NCBI GenBank assembly: GCA_007127275.1
Contig: SKZP01000592.1
Span: 1-12,587 of the forward strand
Length of the DNA: 12,587 nt
From: Planctomycetota bacterium
Lineage (GTDB): Bacteria; Planctomycetota; UBA8742; SKZP01
Direction: 5' to 3'
Every line of letters begins with the position of its first letter. Within the stretch, counting starts at the first letter, position 1. Under the pieces are notes generated by a model that saw nothing but the letters and a program-made list of their open reading frames with translations, was not told where the DNA came from and made no database searches. Position numbers and translations under genes: made by a program. Positions 1 to 6,460 of the stretch are shown here, one piece after another.

Positions 1-224
1 TCCTCGGGCAAGGGGACGCCGCTAACCAAGCAGACTCCCGGCTCGGGATTCGCAAGCTTGCCTGGCGCCGACGCGGTGTCGTCCTTGTTGCTGCCGGCGT
101 CCGTTTCCGAAGCGTTCGAGCGTGCCTCTTCGGTACACGCGGCAAAGGCCATCACCGACACACAGGCAAAAAGCAGCCCGAGCCGGACAAGGCGAGTGCT
201 TGTACGTAAACGCGGCGAACGCAT
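1..224 (-). CDS. Putative lipoprotein, N-terminal part (continues past the left edge)
   Basis: An ATG at 224 on the minus strand opens a frame of 74 complete codons that is still open at base 1, so the gene is cut by the window. The product begins MRSPRLRTSTRLVRLGLLFA, a basic n-region followed by a hydrophobic core. It then reaches a lipobox-like AFAAC, with Cys30 as the probable lipidated residue. After the cysteine comes a polar Ser/Asp/Lys/Ala-rich linker (about residues 31-60), as is usual for lipoproteins, then a stretch containing GVCLVSGVPLPE. The export signal is directly readable, and outer-membrane or periplasmic anchoring is inferred from it. A weak AGG lies 4 bases before the start. 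The function cannot be recognised from 74 residues. The frame on the opposite strand is longer but has no protein-like character. Confidence 0.78.
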   Translation of the reverse strand, partial: MRSPRLRTSTRLVRLGLLFACVSVMAFAACTEEARSNASETDAGSNKDDTASAPGKLANPEPGVCLVSGVPLPE

Positions 225-400
225 GGAACCTACGCTCCCAGAGTGGTCTCCGTGGGTCGCTCCTCCCCGTAACCTACTCGGCAACGGCGCCAATCAGGAA
301 AGCAAATCCGTACGTCAGCCCCGCTCTCGGCGAGGAATCTGTCGCTCGCGGCCGTGGGTCGCCCAGCGCGGCGGCTTGAATGCCATTGAGGTGCGACGAA

Positions 401-496
401 AAAGGCGAGCGCAGGGCGCCGACCGTAGGCCGTTAAGTTTTGTCGAAACAAGGCGAGCGCAGGGCGCCAAGCGCCAGCCCCCCTGCGCTCGCCTTT
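401..496. repeat. Short repeat present twice directly and once inverted
   Basis: AAGGCGAGCGCAGGGCGCC occurs at 402-420 and again at 450-468. Its inverted form, CCCTGCGCTCGCCTTT, lies at 481-496. The first copy can pair perfectly with the inverted copy over 16 bp (401-416 with 481-496). The second copy can pair with the same inverted copy over about 16 bp (450-465 with 480-495), leaving a 14-base loop. The two pairings exclude each other. An outer 8-bp arm, CGACGAAA at 394-401 and TTTCGTCG at 515-522, extends the symmetry. This could be a repeat-element remnant, a terminator-like structure or a switchable hairpin, and the sequence alone does not decide. Confidence 0.7.
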
Positions 497-660
497 CGCC
501 AAACGTTTACGGCGTTTCGTCGGCAGCATTCGGTTTATGCGGCCGCGCGAGTTACGTCAACGTTTCCCCCTCCGGCAAGTGAAAGGGGGTGCGTCGTGTG
601 TGGGTTGTGCGCCGGCCCCAAACCGGGGCTTCCGGCTGCCGCCCTAAGCTAGCGTCGGCC

Positions 661-673
661 GCCCCTACGGGGC
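661..673. terminator. Possible terminator hairpin after truD
   Basis: This is a perfect GCCCC-TAC-GGGGC hairpin about 30 bases beyond the truD stop. A second bulged GC-rich stem follows at 611-636. In the truD direction neither stem is followed by a run of T, so termination would have to be non-canonical or Rho-assisted. On the plus strand the hairpin is followed by TACAAAA, which is not a T-tract either. Confidence 0.3.
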
Positions 674-701
674 TACAAAAGTGCGCGTTGGTCCAGGACT
701 C

Positions 702-2204
702 CTAGCCGTGGTCCTTGGGTGGCTTGCCGGGTTTGTTGTCGGACTTCTTTGGCTGTGGCCGTCCCGCGGGGTTGCGCCGGCCGCCGGGTGCGGGGCCACC
801 GCTTTTCGAGCTTCGCGTCCCCCCCTTGGAACGTGGCTTTGCCGGCCCCTTTGAGCCGTGCGGAGCACGCTGCGCGGGCGAGCTGCCTCGCGTTGCGGAG
901 GGGCCGCCGCGACCTGCCGGGGCGGGGCCGCCTGCTCGTTTGCCCCTGGTATCGCTGCGTTTCTCGTCGCCGTGGCGAGTCTCTTTGTCGCGCGGCGCTG
1001 ACCGTGGTGCGGTGAGGCTCTTGAGATTGGGGGAGCCGAGAAACAGGCGCCGTACCACGAGGGTGCCGTAGCTGCCACGGGGCAAGGTGAAGCGCAGGCG
1101 CACCTTCTGCCGGCCGCGGTGCGCTTCGTCGCGCTCCGGCCCGTCCACCTTAAGTCCCTGCGGCAGCAGCACAAGCGAGCGCGGCTCCTCGCGAAAGAAG
1201 ATCTCTTCGCTGGGGATGCGAAACCGCGACAAGCTCAATTGCTCGTGCTTGAGCGCCTCGCTGAGCGCCTTGGCGAGTCTGCCGTCGTCAATGCGTGTCG
1301 TGTGATCAATCAGCGGCACGCTCATTCCCTGCTCGAGCCAGCGCTGCTTTTCCACGCCGTGCAACTCGTGCCAGACCGCGTAGAACGCAATGGCGAACGG
1401 CAACTCGGAAAGCTGCGACTTCTCCAGGCACTTGCGCAGGTAGCGGTGCACCGTCCAGTTCCAGATGTAACTCTGGTAGGCAAAGAGGTGGATGGTCTTG
1501 AGGCCCGTGCCGAGGCGGTTGAGCGCCCCGGCGAAATCCTTCGGCTCGTGTGCGAGGTGCTCCACGGCACTTCGGAACATCTGCCGCTCGCCGAGCGACT
1601 CCAGCAATTCGTTCCAGCGCCCCCACATGCGGCGGATCAGCCCCTTGAGGTGACGCAGCGTGGCGTCGTCGTTGTCGTAGACGGTCGCGACGAGTTTCTT
1701 GAACGCGGACTCGAAGTCGCCGGCAATGAAGTCGCGGGCAATGAAGCCTTGGCCGTAGCGCACGCAACTGAAGCGCTGGTCGTCGAAGTAGTTCGGCAGG
1801 CCGTAGCGCTTCACCTCGTCGAGGTTCTTCTCGAGCGGCTTGAGGTCGGCCTCGCGGCAGTCGCGCACGACAATCTCGAAGTGGTTCGCCTCGTTGGCCT
1901 CGCTGGTCAGCGGCTCCTCGGTGCGGCCGAGGTATTCGAGGGCAAGCTCGTCGTCGGCGTACTCGCGGTGCGGGCCGCGGATGGAGATGACCTGCTCGGA
2001 GACGCTCTGGCGGTCCTTGAGCCCGGCAAAGCGAATGTCGCGTTTGGGAATGCGAAATACGCGCGCCAGGCGGCCGACGGCCTCGAAGGTGGTCAGTTTG
2101 CGCTTCGTGAGCCGGTACACGGCAAACTCGCCGTCGCCGTCGGGCTCGACCGTGCGGGCGCGTTCCTGCACGACAAAGTCTTCGGGGCGGTACTTGATTC
2201 TCAT
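702..2204 (-). CDS. truD: tRNA pseudouridine(13) synthase TruD with long basic C-terminal tail
   Basis: TruD isomerises uridine 13 of tRNA (notably tRNA-Glu in E. coli) to pseudouridine in the cytoplasm. The 500-residue product starts with the family-type MRIKYRPEDFVVQER. It carries the catalytic motif FAGLKDRQSVSEQ at about 59-71, with Asp64 as the expected nucleophilic Asp. Further TruD-like stretches are YGLPNYFDDQRF (about 133-144), the central inserted TRUD domain, LFAYQSYIWN and a final FTLPRGSYGTLVVRRLFL. The enzyme core ends near residue 389, about 40 residues longer than E. coli TruD. Residues 390-500 form a low-complexity Gly/Pro/Arg/Lys/Ser tail ending PGKPPKDHG. That is probably disordered and could bind RNA, which is inference. 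The ATG at 2204 is the family-consistent start, without a clear Shine-Dalgarno. Neighbours are unrelated, so it is probably a single-gene unit. Confidence 0.95.
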   Translation of the reverse strand: MRIKYRPEDFVVQERARTVEPDGDGEFAVYRLTKRKLTTFEAVGRLARVFRIPKRDIRFAGLKDRQSVSEQVISIRGPHREYADDELALEYLGRTEEPLTSEANEANHFEIVVRDCREADLKPLEKNLDEVKRYGLPNYFDDQRFSCVRYGQGFIARDFIAGDFESAFKKLVATVYDNDDATLRHLKGLIRRMWGRWNELLESLGERQMFRSAVEHLAHEPKDFAGALNRLGTGLKTIHLFAYQSYIWNWTVHRYLRKCLEKSQLSELPFAIAFYAVWHELHGVEKQRWLEQGMSVPLIDHTTRIDDGRLAKALSEALKHEQLSLSRFRIPSEEIFFREEPRSLVLLPQGLKVDGPERDEAHRGRQKVRLRFTLPRGSYGTLVVRRLFLGSPNLKSLTAPRSAPRDKETRHGDEKRSDTRGKRAGGPAPAGRGGPSATRGSSPAQRAPHGSKGPAKPRSKGGTRSSKSGGPAPGGRRNPAGRPQPKKSDNKPGKPPKDHG

Positions 2205-2351
2205 GCTCGCTCAATTGCGGTGGTATGCAGTGGCGCACAGCAAACCCGCCGTGCGTGCCGCACACCCTACCGCAGCGGCGCGCAAAACGAAATGCGTTGG
2301 TCGAAACGCCGCGCGGAATGAGGGCCGTGCGCGGGGGGAGCGCGAGCCTTT

Positions 2352-2551
2352 CTTGCCACCTGGGGCACAGAACACACGGAAGAGAGGAGAAACGTAGCGC
2401 CGTGCGAAAGAGAACGAACGTGTCGAGCGTGACACGAGCTGGCCTGGCCTGCAGCCCGCCTGTTCAATCAACGCCCCACTGCTTTCCGCTTGCGCGTTTC
2501 TCTCTCCTCGCTTCTCCTCTCCTCCGGGTTCACGGTGTCCTCGGTGACAAG
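2352..2551. repeat. Imperfect inverted repeat pair
   Basis: The reverse complement of 2352-2394 reads CGTTTCTCCTCTCTTCCGTG followed by TGTTCTGTGCCCCAGGTGGC and AAG. The plus strand at 2496-2551 reads CGTTTCTC, extra pyrimidines, then CTTCTCCTCTCCTCCGGGTT, CACGGTGTCCTCGGTGACAA and G. The two can be aligned over most of their length with a short insertion in the second. The arms are about 100 bases apart. The pattern of repeated CTCCGTG/CTCGGTG units suggests relics of a dispersed repeat rather than an insertion sequence. No transposase lies between the arms. Confidence 0.5.
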
Positions 2552-2557
2552 TAGGGC

Positions 2558-2662
2558 CGTGCATTTTGCCTGTCGCCGCGTACCAGCTCGCACTAGTACC
2601 AAGGTCGCGAGCCAACGCAGCTACGGCGTGCATTCTGTCTGCTGCCGCGTACCTGCTCGCAC
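2558..2662 (+). repeat. Two imperfect 36-base direct repeats
   Basis: The copies are 2558-2593 and 2627-2662, starting 69 bases apart. They begin CGTGCATTTTGCCTG and CGTGCATTCTGTCTG and both finish in TGCTCGCAC or AGCTCGCAC after CCGCGTACC. By eye 31 of 36 positions agree. They lie just downstream of the stop codon of the minus-strand lipoprotein gene. The motif GGGCCGTGCAT at the first copy also occurs at 9890-9900 upstream of nuoE, which hints at a genome-wide repeat. Confidence 0.65.
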
Positions 2663-2692
2663 CCGTTGGGGCGCTGTGCTGTGGGGCTGGAG

Positions 2693-3592
2693 TCAGTCGT
2701 GTCGGCGTAACAATTCGACGGCGACCGCTTGGACGAGGCGCGGATACGCAGAGCGCATGTCGACAACGCCGTGGATGCTCGCACGGTCTTGCTTTCCGTC
2801 GCCGACGACGCGCACTCGCAGCGAATCCAGGCGGCGGTGCCAACGAAGCTCGCGCGTTTGCGTGTCCACGAACGCAGCCGTGGCGGAGATGGAGATCTCC
2901 CCGCTTTCGAACAACTCGCTCGCCCCCCAGCGGTCGAAAACGACGAGCAACGCGTGCTCGGCTCCCGTCGCTTCGTGGGCCAGGGCCATTCGCTCCGCGT
3001 GCGGCATTCGCAGCGGCACCTGTTCCGGCTCTAGGCGGTATACCTCGTAGCCGCGGCGGCTCAACTCCGACTCCAGCGCGTCGCCAAGCATCTTTAGCAG
3101 GTCGTAGCGCTCCCGCTGACTTTGCGCGTAGAGAGAATCAATAGCCTCTCGCCACGCCGGGTCGTCGCTTAATGCGTGCAAGCGTTGGCGCTCTTCGTAC
3201 ATCATGGTTTGGCGCCACCGCAGCACACCCTCCGTCGGCTCGAAACTCAATTGGTGGCGCAGCGCGGAACGCTCGTCAACCTCGGCCGGCAACTCGCCGG
3301 GCTCCGCGTCCGTAAACGGCCACACCGCAAGCGGCGCCTCGCTCGTTTCCATCTCGAGCAGCATGCGCACAATCTCCGAGCTTTGCCAAACCAGCCCCGG
3401 CTGCCGGGGCAAGTCGACACCACTACGGTTCTCCACCGGCATCAGCGCAATTCGTGCGGGAGCCGGAACGGAGTCCTCGAGATGCGGCTCGCTGGCACAG
3501 CCCGCGCTGAGTGCGCCAGCCAACGTGACCACGCCGAGCACGGCACACGCAACGAAACCTCGGGGCATTGTTGGCGAAGTGGGGCGGGTCAT
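2693..3592 (-). CDS. Putative outer-membrane lipoprotein, GNA1162/DUF799-like pattern
   Basis: The 299-residue product starts at the ATG at 3592. It has a signal peptide with core FVACAVLGVVTLAGALSAGC, making Cys32 the probable lipidation site. Residue 33 is Ala rather than Asp, consistent with sorting to the outer membrane. The mature part has a strand-like RIALMPVENRSG (about 47-58) and a helical RYDLLKMLGDALESELSRRGYEVYRL (about 162-187). It ends with ATGAEHALLVVFDRW and ISISATAAFVDTQTRELRWH. This order, a PV-N-S strand, 'RGYEV', 'A-HALLVV' and 'D..TRELRW', resembles GNA1162/DUF799 and LpoB/TolB-N-type lipoproteins, but the match is by pattern only. An ATG at 3568 (signal peptide of 24 residues including Cys) and a GTG at 3628 are alternative starts, and none has a good Shine-Dalgarno. 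It is divergent from the GH57 gene. Confidence 0.82.
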   Translation of the reverse strand: MTRPTSPTMPRGFVACAVLGVVTLAGALSAGCASEPHLEDSVPAPARIALMPVENRSGVDLPRQPGLVWQSSEIVRMLLEMETSEAPLAVWPFTDAEPGELPAEVDERSALRHQLSFEPTEGVLRWRQTMMYEERQRLHALSDDPAWREAIDSLYAQSQRERYDLLKMLGDALESELSRRGYEVYRLEPEQVPLRMPHAERMALAHEATGAEHALLVVFDRWGASELFESGEISISATAAFVDTQTRELRWHRRLDSLRVRVVGDGKQDRASIHGVVDMRSAYPRLVQAVAVELLRRHD

Positions 3593-3765
3593 ATGGACCG
3601 AAGCGAGACAAACTTCAGGAAGACACACTAAGAGAGCGGTTTTTCACATCCATGTCCCGAGCACAAGGGCGCAGACACGACGTCCGAACGTGGTATTCAT
3701 CCTGACGGCGACGTATGATGCGCGCAGTCGTGCTCGCCTGGTCCCGACGTCGTCAGCCGCGCCGC
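3593..3765. promoter_or_regulatory. Divergent promoter region between the lipoprotein and GH57 genes
   Basis: These 173 bases separate two divergent starts and must supply signals for both. On the plus strand TATGAT at 3714-3719 matches five of six bases of the sigma-70 -10 consensus. It would place a transcript start near 3726 and a leader of about 40 bases before the ATG at 3766. No good -35 hexamer lies 16-18 bases upstream. An in-frame ATG at 3715 would fall inside this hexamer, which also argues against its use as the start. No promoter stands out on the minus strand. Confidence 0.35.
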
Positions 3766-6258
3766 ATGAACGAATCTCGCTTCATCTGCATTCACGGCCA
3801 CTTCTACCAGCCGCCGCGCGAAAACCCGTGGCTCGAAGCCATTGAGATTCAGGACTCGGCGGCGCCGGATCACGACTGGAACATCCGCATCACCCGCGAG
3901 TGTTACGGCCCCAATGCTCGCTCGCGCATCCTTGGGCGTGCGGGCAAGATTCGTCGCATTGTCAACAACTACGCCTCGATTTCGTTCAACTTCGGACCGA
4001 CGCTGCTCGACTGGATGCGCACCGAGCGGCCGTATGAGTACCGTCACATCATTGAGGCCGACCGGGTCAGCCGGCAACAGCGCGCCGGTCACGGCAACGC
4101 CATTGCGCAGGTCTACAACCACACCATATTGCCGCTGGCGACGGAAACGGAGAAGCGGCTGCAGATTCATTGGGGGGTTGAAAACTTTCAGTTTCACTTT
4201 GGCCGGCGCCCGGAGGGGATGTGGCTGGCCGAGACGGCGGTGGATACGCCGACGCTCGAGGCGCTTGCCGAGGCGGGGATTCGCTTCACCATTTTGGCGC
4301 CACGGCAAGCGAGAGAGGTGTGCGGCCGCACGCCGGAGGGGGAGCCGGATGGACACTGGCGCGACGTCGGCGAAGGGGTGGATCCGACGCGGGCGTATGA
4401 GTGCCGACTTCCTTCGGGGCGCTCCATCACGCTGTTCTTTTATGACGGCCCCATTTCGCAGGCGGTCGCTTTCGAGGGCTTGCTCGCCGACGGCAAGGCG
4501 TTCGCGGAACGGCTCGTGGGCGGCTTCTCCGAGGCGCGGGAACACGCGCAACTGATGCACATTGCCACTGACGGGGAAAGCTACGGCCACCACCACCGCC
4601 ACGGCGACATGGCCCTGGCCGCGGCCATTCACGACCTCGAGGCACGCGGCTACCAGTTGGTCAACTACGCACAGTTTCTCGCCATGCATCCGCCACGGAT
4701 GTTCGTGCGAATTGCCGAGCCCTCGTCATGGTCGTGCGTTCACGGCGTCGAGCGCTGGCGCTCCGACTGCGGCTGCACCGACCGCAGCGACTGGCAGCAG
4801 CGCTGGCGCGCGCCACTGCGCGAAGCGTTCGAGTGGCTGCGTGAGCGCCTGGAAACGCTTTACGACGAAGAGGCAGCGAAGCTGTTGCACGACCCGTGGC
4901 AGGCACGTCTCGACACCATACACATTGTGCAGGAGCGCACCGACGAGACGTTACAGCGCTTTCTGGAAAAGCATCTCAAGCAGCCGGACGACGCCGCGGC
5001 GCGCAACCAGGCACTCTCGCTGATTGAAACCATGCGCTACGGCCAATACATCTTCACCTCCTGCGCCTGGTTCTTCTCCGAGATCAGCGGCATTGAGGGC
5101 GTGCAAAACATGCTCTACGCCGCGCGCGCCATGCAGCTTGCCCGCCGCTTCGGCCTAGAGTTGGAAGCGCAGTTCGTCAAAAAGCTCGAAGCGGCCCCGT
5201 CGAACCTTGCGCGTTTGGGCACCGGCGCCGAGGCCTACCGCCGGTTCGTCGAGCCGGCCATTGTCGAGTTCTCGCGCATTGTCGCGCTCTTCGGCGTGGT
5301 CACGCTTTTCGAAAATCATGCGAACACGTCGCGGCGCATCTACACCTACGAGTGCCGCATGCTCGACTCGGCTTCGAGCCACCTCGCCAACCGTTCCTTG
5401 CTCGTCGGCCACGTCGAGTTGACCTGCACGGTCACCGAGTCACGCCGCGAGTATGTCTTTGCGCTCTTGCACTTTGGCAACCACGACCTGCACTGCGGCG
5501 TCAAACCGTTCGAGAGCGAGGCCGCCGCGTTCGAGGCGCTGAAGGAAAGCCTCATTGAAATCTACGAACGCCACTCGTTGACGCAGACCATCCGCAGCCT
5601 CGACAAGGAGTTCGACGACGGCCGCTTTTACGCCTTGGGGGATCTGTTCCTCGAAGACCGCCGGCGCATCCTGCACGCGGCGCTGCGTGACAACATTGAA
5701 CGCTTCGCCGGCATCTACACGAGCCTGTACGAAGAGAACCTCGCGTTGATGGATTATTGCCGGCAACTCGACATTCCGGTCTCCAGGCCGTTCGCCATTG
5801 CCGTGCACTACCTGCTCACACAGCGCCTGATTGATCTGCTGCGCGAAAGCGGCGACGACCGGATGCGCCTCGACTCGGAGATACTCGCCGAGATCATGAG
5901 CATTCTCAAAGACGGCGCAAAGTGGCAGGTGGACCTGCGGGACGAGGAACTGGAGTGCGCCCTGCAGGAGAATCTCGAGGCGCACGTCGCGAGTTTCTAC
6001 GACGAACTGCACGTCGAGGCGTTCGAGCCCTTGCCCACGTTGATTGATCTCTGCCACGCGGTAAAGCTCGACCTGAACACCTGGAAGCTGCAAAACGAGG
6101 TCTACGACCTGCTCACCTCCTCGGAAGCATTGCCACGCCTGCGCGCCACTGCCGCCGCGCAAGAGCGCAAGGCCGTCGCCGCCGCACTGCGAGCACTCAC
6201 CAGGCGCCTCTCTCTGGACCCCAAGCTAATCGACGCCGTCGGCTTGGAGCAGGACTGA
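3766..6258 (+). CDS. Glycoside hydrolase family 57 protein with DUF3536 C-terminal domain
   Basis: This 830-residue protein starts with the family-typical FICIHGHFYQPPRENPWLEA at residues 6-25. Glu156 in GMWLAETAVD fits the GH57 catalytic nucleophile. Asp269 in ATDGESYGHHHRHGD fits the acid/base. Both key residues are therefore present. GH57 enzymes act on alpha-1,4/1,6-glucans as amylases, branching enzymes or 4-alpha-glucanotransferases, and the exact reaction here is not readable. From about residue 420 the DUF3536 domain is clear (METMRYGQYIFTSCAWFF-like segment, SEISGIEGVQNMLYAARAM, then a long helical region). No signal peptide is seen, so it is probably cytoplasmic and may act on glycogen-like polymers. 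The ATG at 3766 is chosen because the conserved domain starts six residues later. A longer frame from 3715 adds only a basic, non-conserved stretch. No glycogen genes flank it. Confidence 0.93.
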   Translation: MNESRFICIHGHFYQPPRENPWLEAIEIQDSAAPDHDWNIRITRECYGPNARSRILGRAGKIRRIVNNYASISFNFGPTLLDWMRTERPYEYRHIIEADRVSRQQRAGHGNAIAQVYNHTILPLATETEKRLQIHWGVENFQFHFGRRPEGMWLAETAVDTPTLEALAEAGIRFTILAPRQAREVCGRTPEGEPDGHWRDVGEGVDPTRAYECRLPSGRSITLFFYDGPISQAVAFEGLLADGKAFAERLVGGFSEAREHAQLMHIATDGESYGHHHRHGDMALAAAIHDLEARGYQLVNYAQFLAMHPPRMFVRIAEPSSWSCVHGVERWRSDCGCTDRSDWQQRWRAPLREAFEWLRERLETLYDEEAAKLLHDPWQARLDTIHIVQERTDETLQRFLEKHLKQPDDAAARNQALSLIETMRYGQYIFTSCAWFFSEISGIEGVQNMLYAARAMQLARRFGLELEAQFVKKLEAAPSNLARLGTGAEAYRRFVEPAIVEFSRIVALFGVVTLFENHANTSRRIYTYECRMLDSASSHLANRSLLVGHVELTCTVTESRREYVFALLHFGNHDLHCGVKPFESEAAAFEALKESLIEIYERHSLTQTIRSLDKEFDDGRFYALGDLFLEDRRRILHAALRDNIERFAGIYTSLYEENLALMDYCRQLDIPVSRPFAIAVHYLLTQRLIDLLRESGDDRMRLDSEILAEIMSILKDGAKWQVDLRDEELECALQENLEAHVASFYDELHVEAFEPLPTLIDLCHAVKLDLNTWKLQNEVYDLLTSSEALPRLRATAAAQERKAVAAALRALTRRLSLDPKLIDAVGLEQD

Positions 6259-6393
6259 GAGGCCGTGGTCGAACAACTCGAAAGCGAGCACGGAGGCCCG
6301 CACTTCCGTCGCTACCCGCCGATCTCGGTTCGTTCGTGGTTCGCTCCAAGCATTGCTTCTGTAACAAGTGCCGGCGGCACGGCGGCCGAAGGA

Positions 6394-6422
6394 TTGGCTT
6401 TGCGGTGACGGCGCGGTAGAGT
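6394..6422 (+). promoter_or_regulatory. Possible sigma-70 promoter of the M48 gene
   Basis: TTGGCT at 6394-6399 and TAGAGT at 6417-6422 are separated by 17 bases, the usual sigma-70 spacing. The -10 matches four of six consensus bases and the -35 matches only about three. It would start transcription about 30 bases before the M48 ATG. The 202-base gap after the GH57 stop allows an independent promoter. This is weak evidence. Confidence 0.28.
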
Positions 6423-6460
6423 TTGCGGGGGGAACGGTGCGTTTTGTGGCCGGAGAGGGT

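Larger units (their letters stand above)
225..701. other. Intergenic region with several hairpins, between two minus-strand genes
   Basis: No convincing gene is visible in these 477 bases. The stretch lies downstream of truD and upstream of the lipoprotein gene, both on the minus strand, so it should hold the truD 3' end and the lipoprotein promoter. Several inverted repeats are present. They are a three-copy repeat at 401-496, a bulged stem at 611-636 (GCCGG and CCCC arms around AAACC) and a perfect GCCCC-TAC-GGGGC stem at 661-673. None has a T-tract on the 3' side in the minus direction, so a classical intrinsic terminator cannot be assigned. Confidence 0.6.
2205..2692. other. Intergenic region with degenerate repeats
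   Basis: No gene is supported in these 488 bases between two minus-strand genes. The open frames crossing it show repeated, biased composition and no recognisable protein. The region holds an imperfect inverted pair at 2352-2394 and 2496-2551 and an imperfect 36-base direct repeat at 2558-2593 and 2627-2662. Pyrimidine-rich TCTCTCCTCGCTTCTCCTCT at 2501-2520 belongs to the inverted pair. The promoter for truD should lie near 2205-2300 on the minus strand, but I see no convincing hexamers. Confidence 0.55.

Noticed and set aside
58..582. A 174-codon plus-strand frame at the left edge
   Set aside because: It overlaps the lipoprotein signal-peptide gene in antisense and crosses hairpin-rich non-coding sequence. 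It has no recognisable domain.
1119..2321. A 400-codon plus-strand open frame opposite truD
   Set aside because: It is antisense to a clearly conserved TruD. Its Leu/Val/Glu/Ala-rich, motif-free product is what GC-rich codons of the real gene give in the opposite frame.
2211..2843. A 210-codon minus-strand frame across the gap after the lipoprotein gene
   Set aside because: It overlaps the 3' end of the lipoprotein gene in another frame, and its residues simply reflect the repeated DNA units.
3697..4689. A 330-codon minus-strand open frame opposite the GH57 gene
   Set aside because: It covers the catalytic half of the GH57 protein in antisense and shows no protein features of its own.
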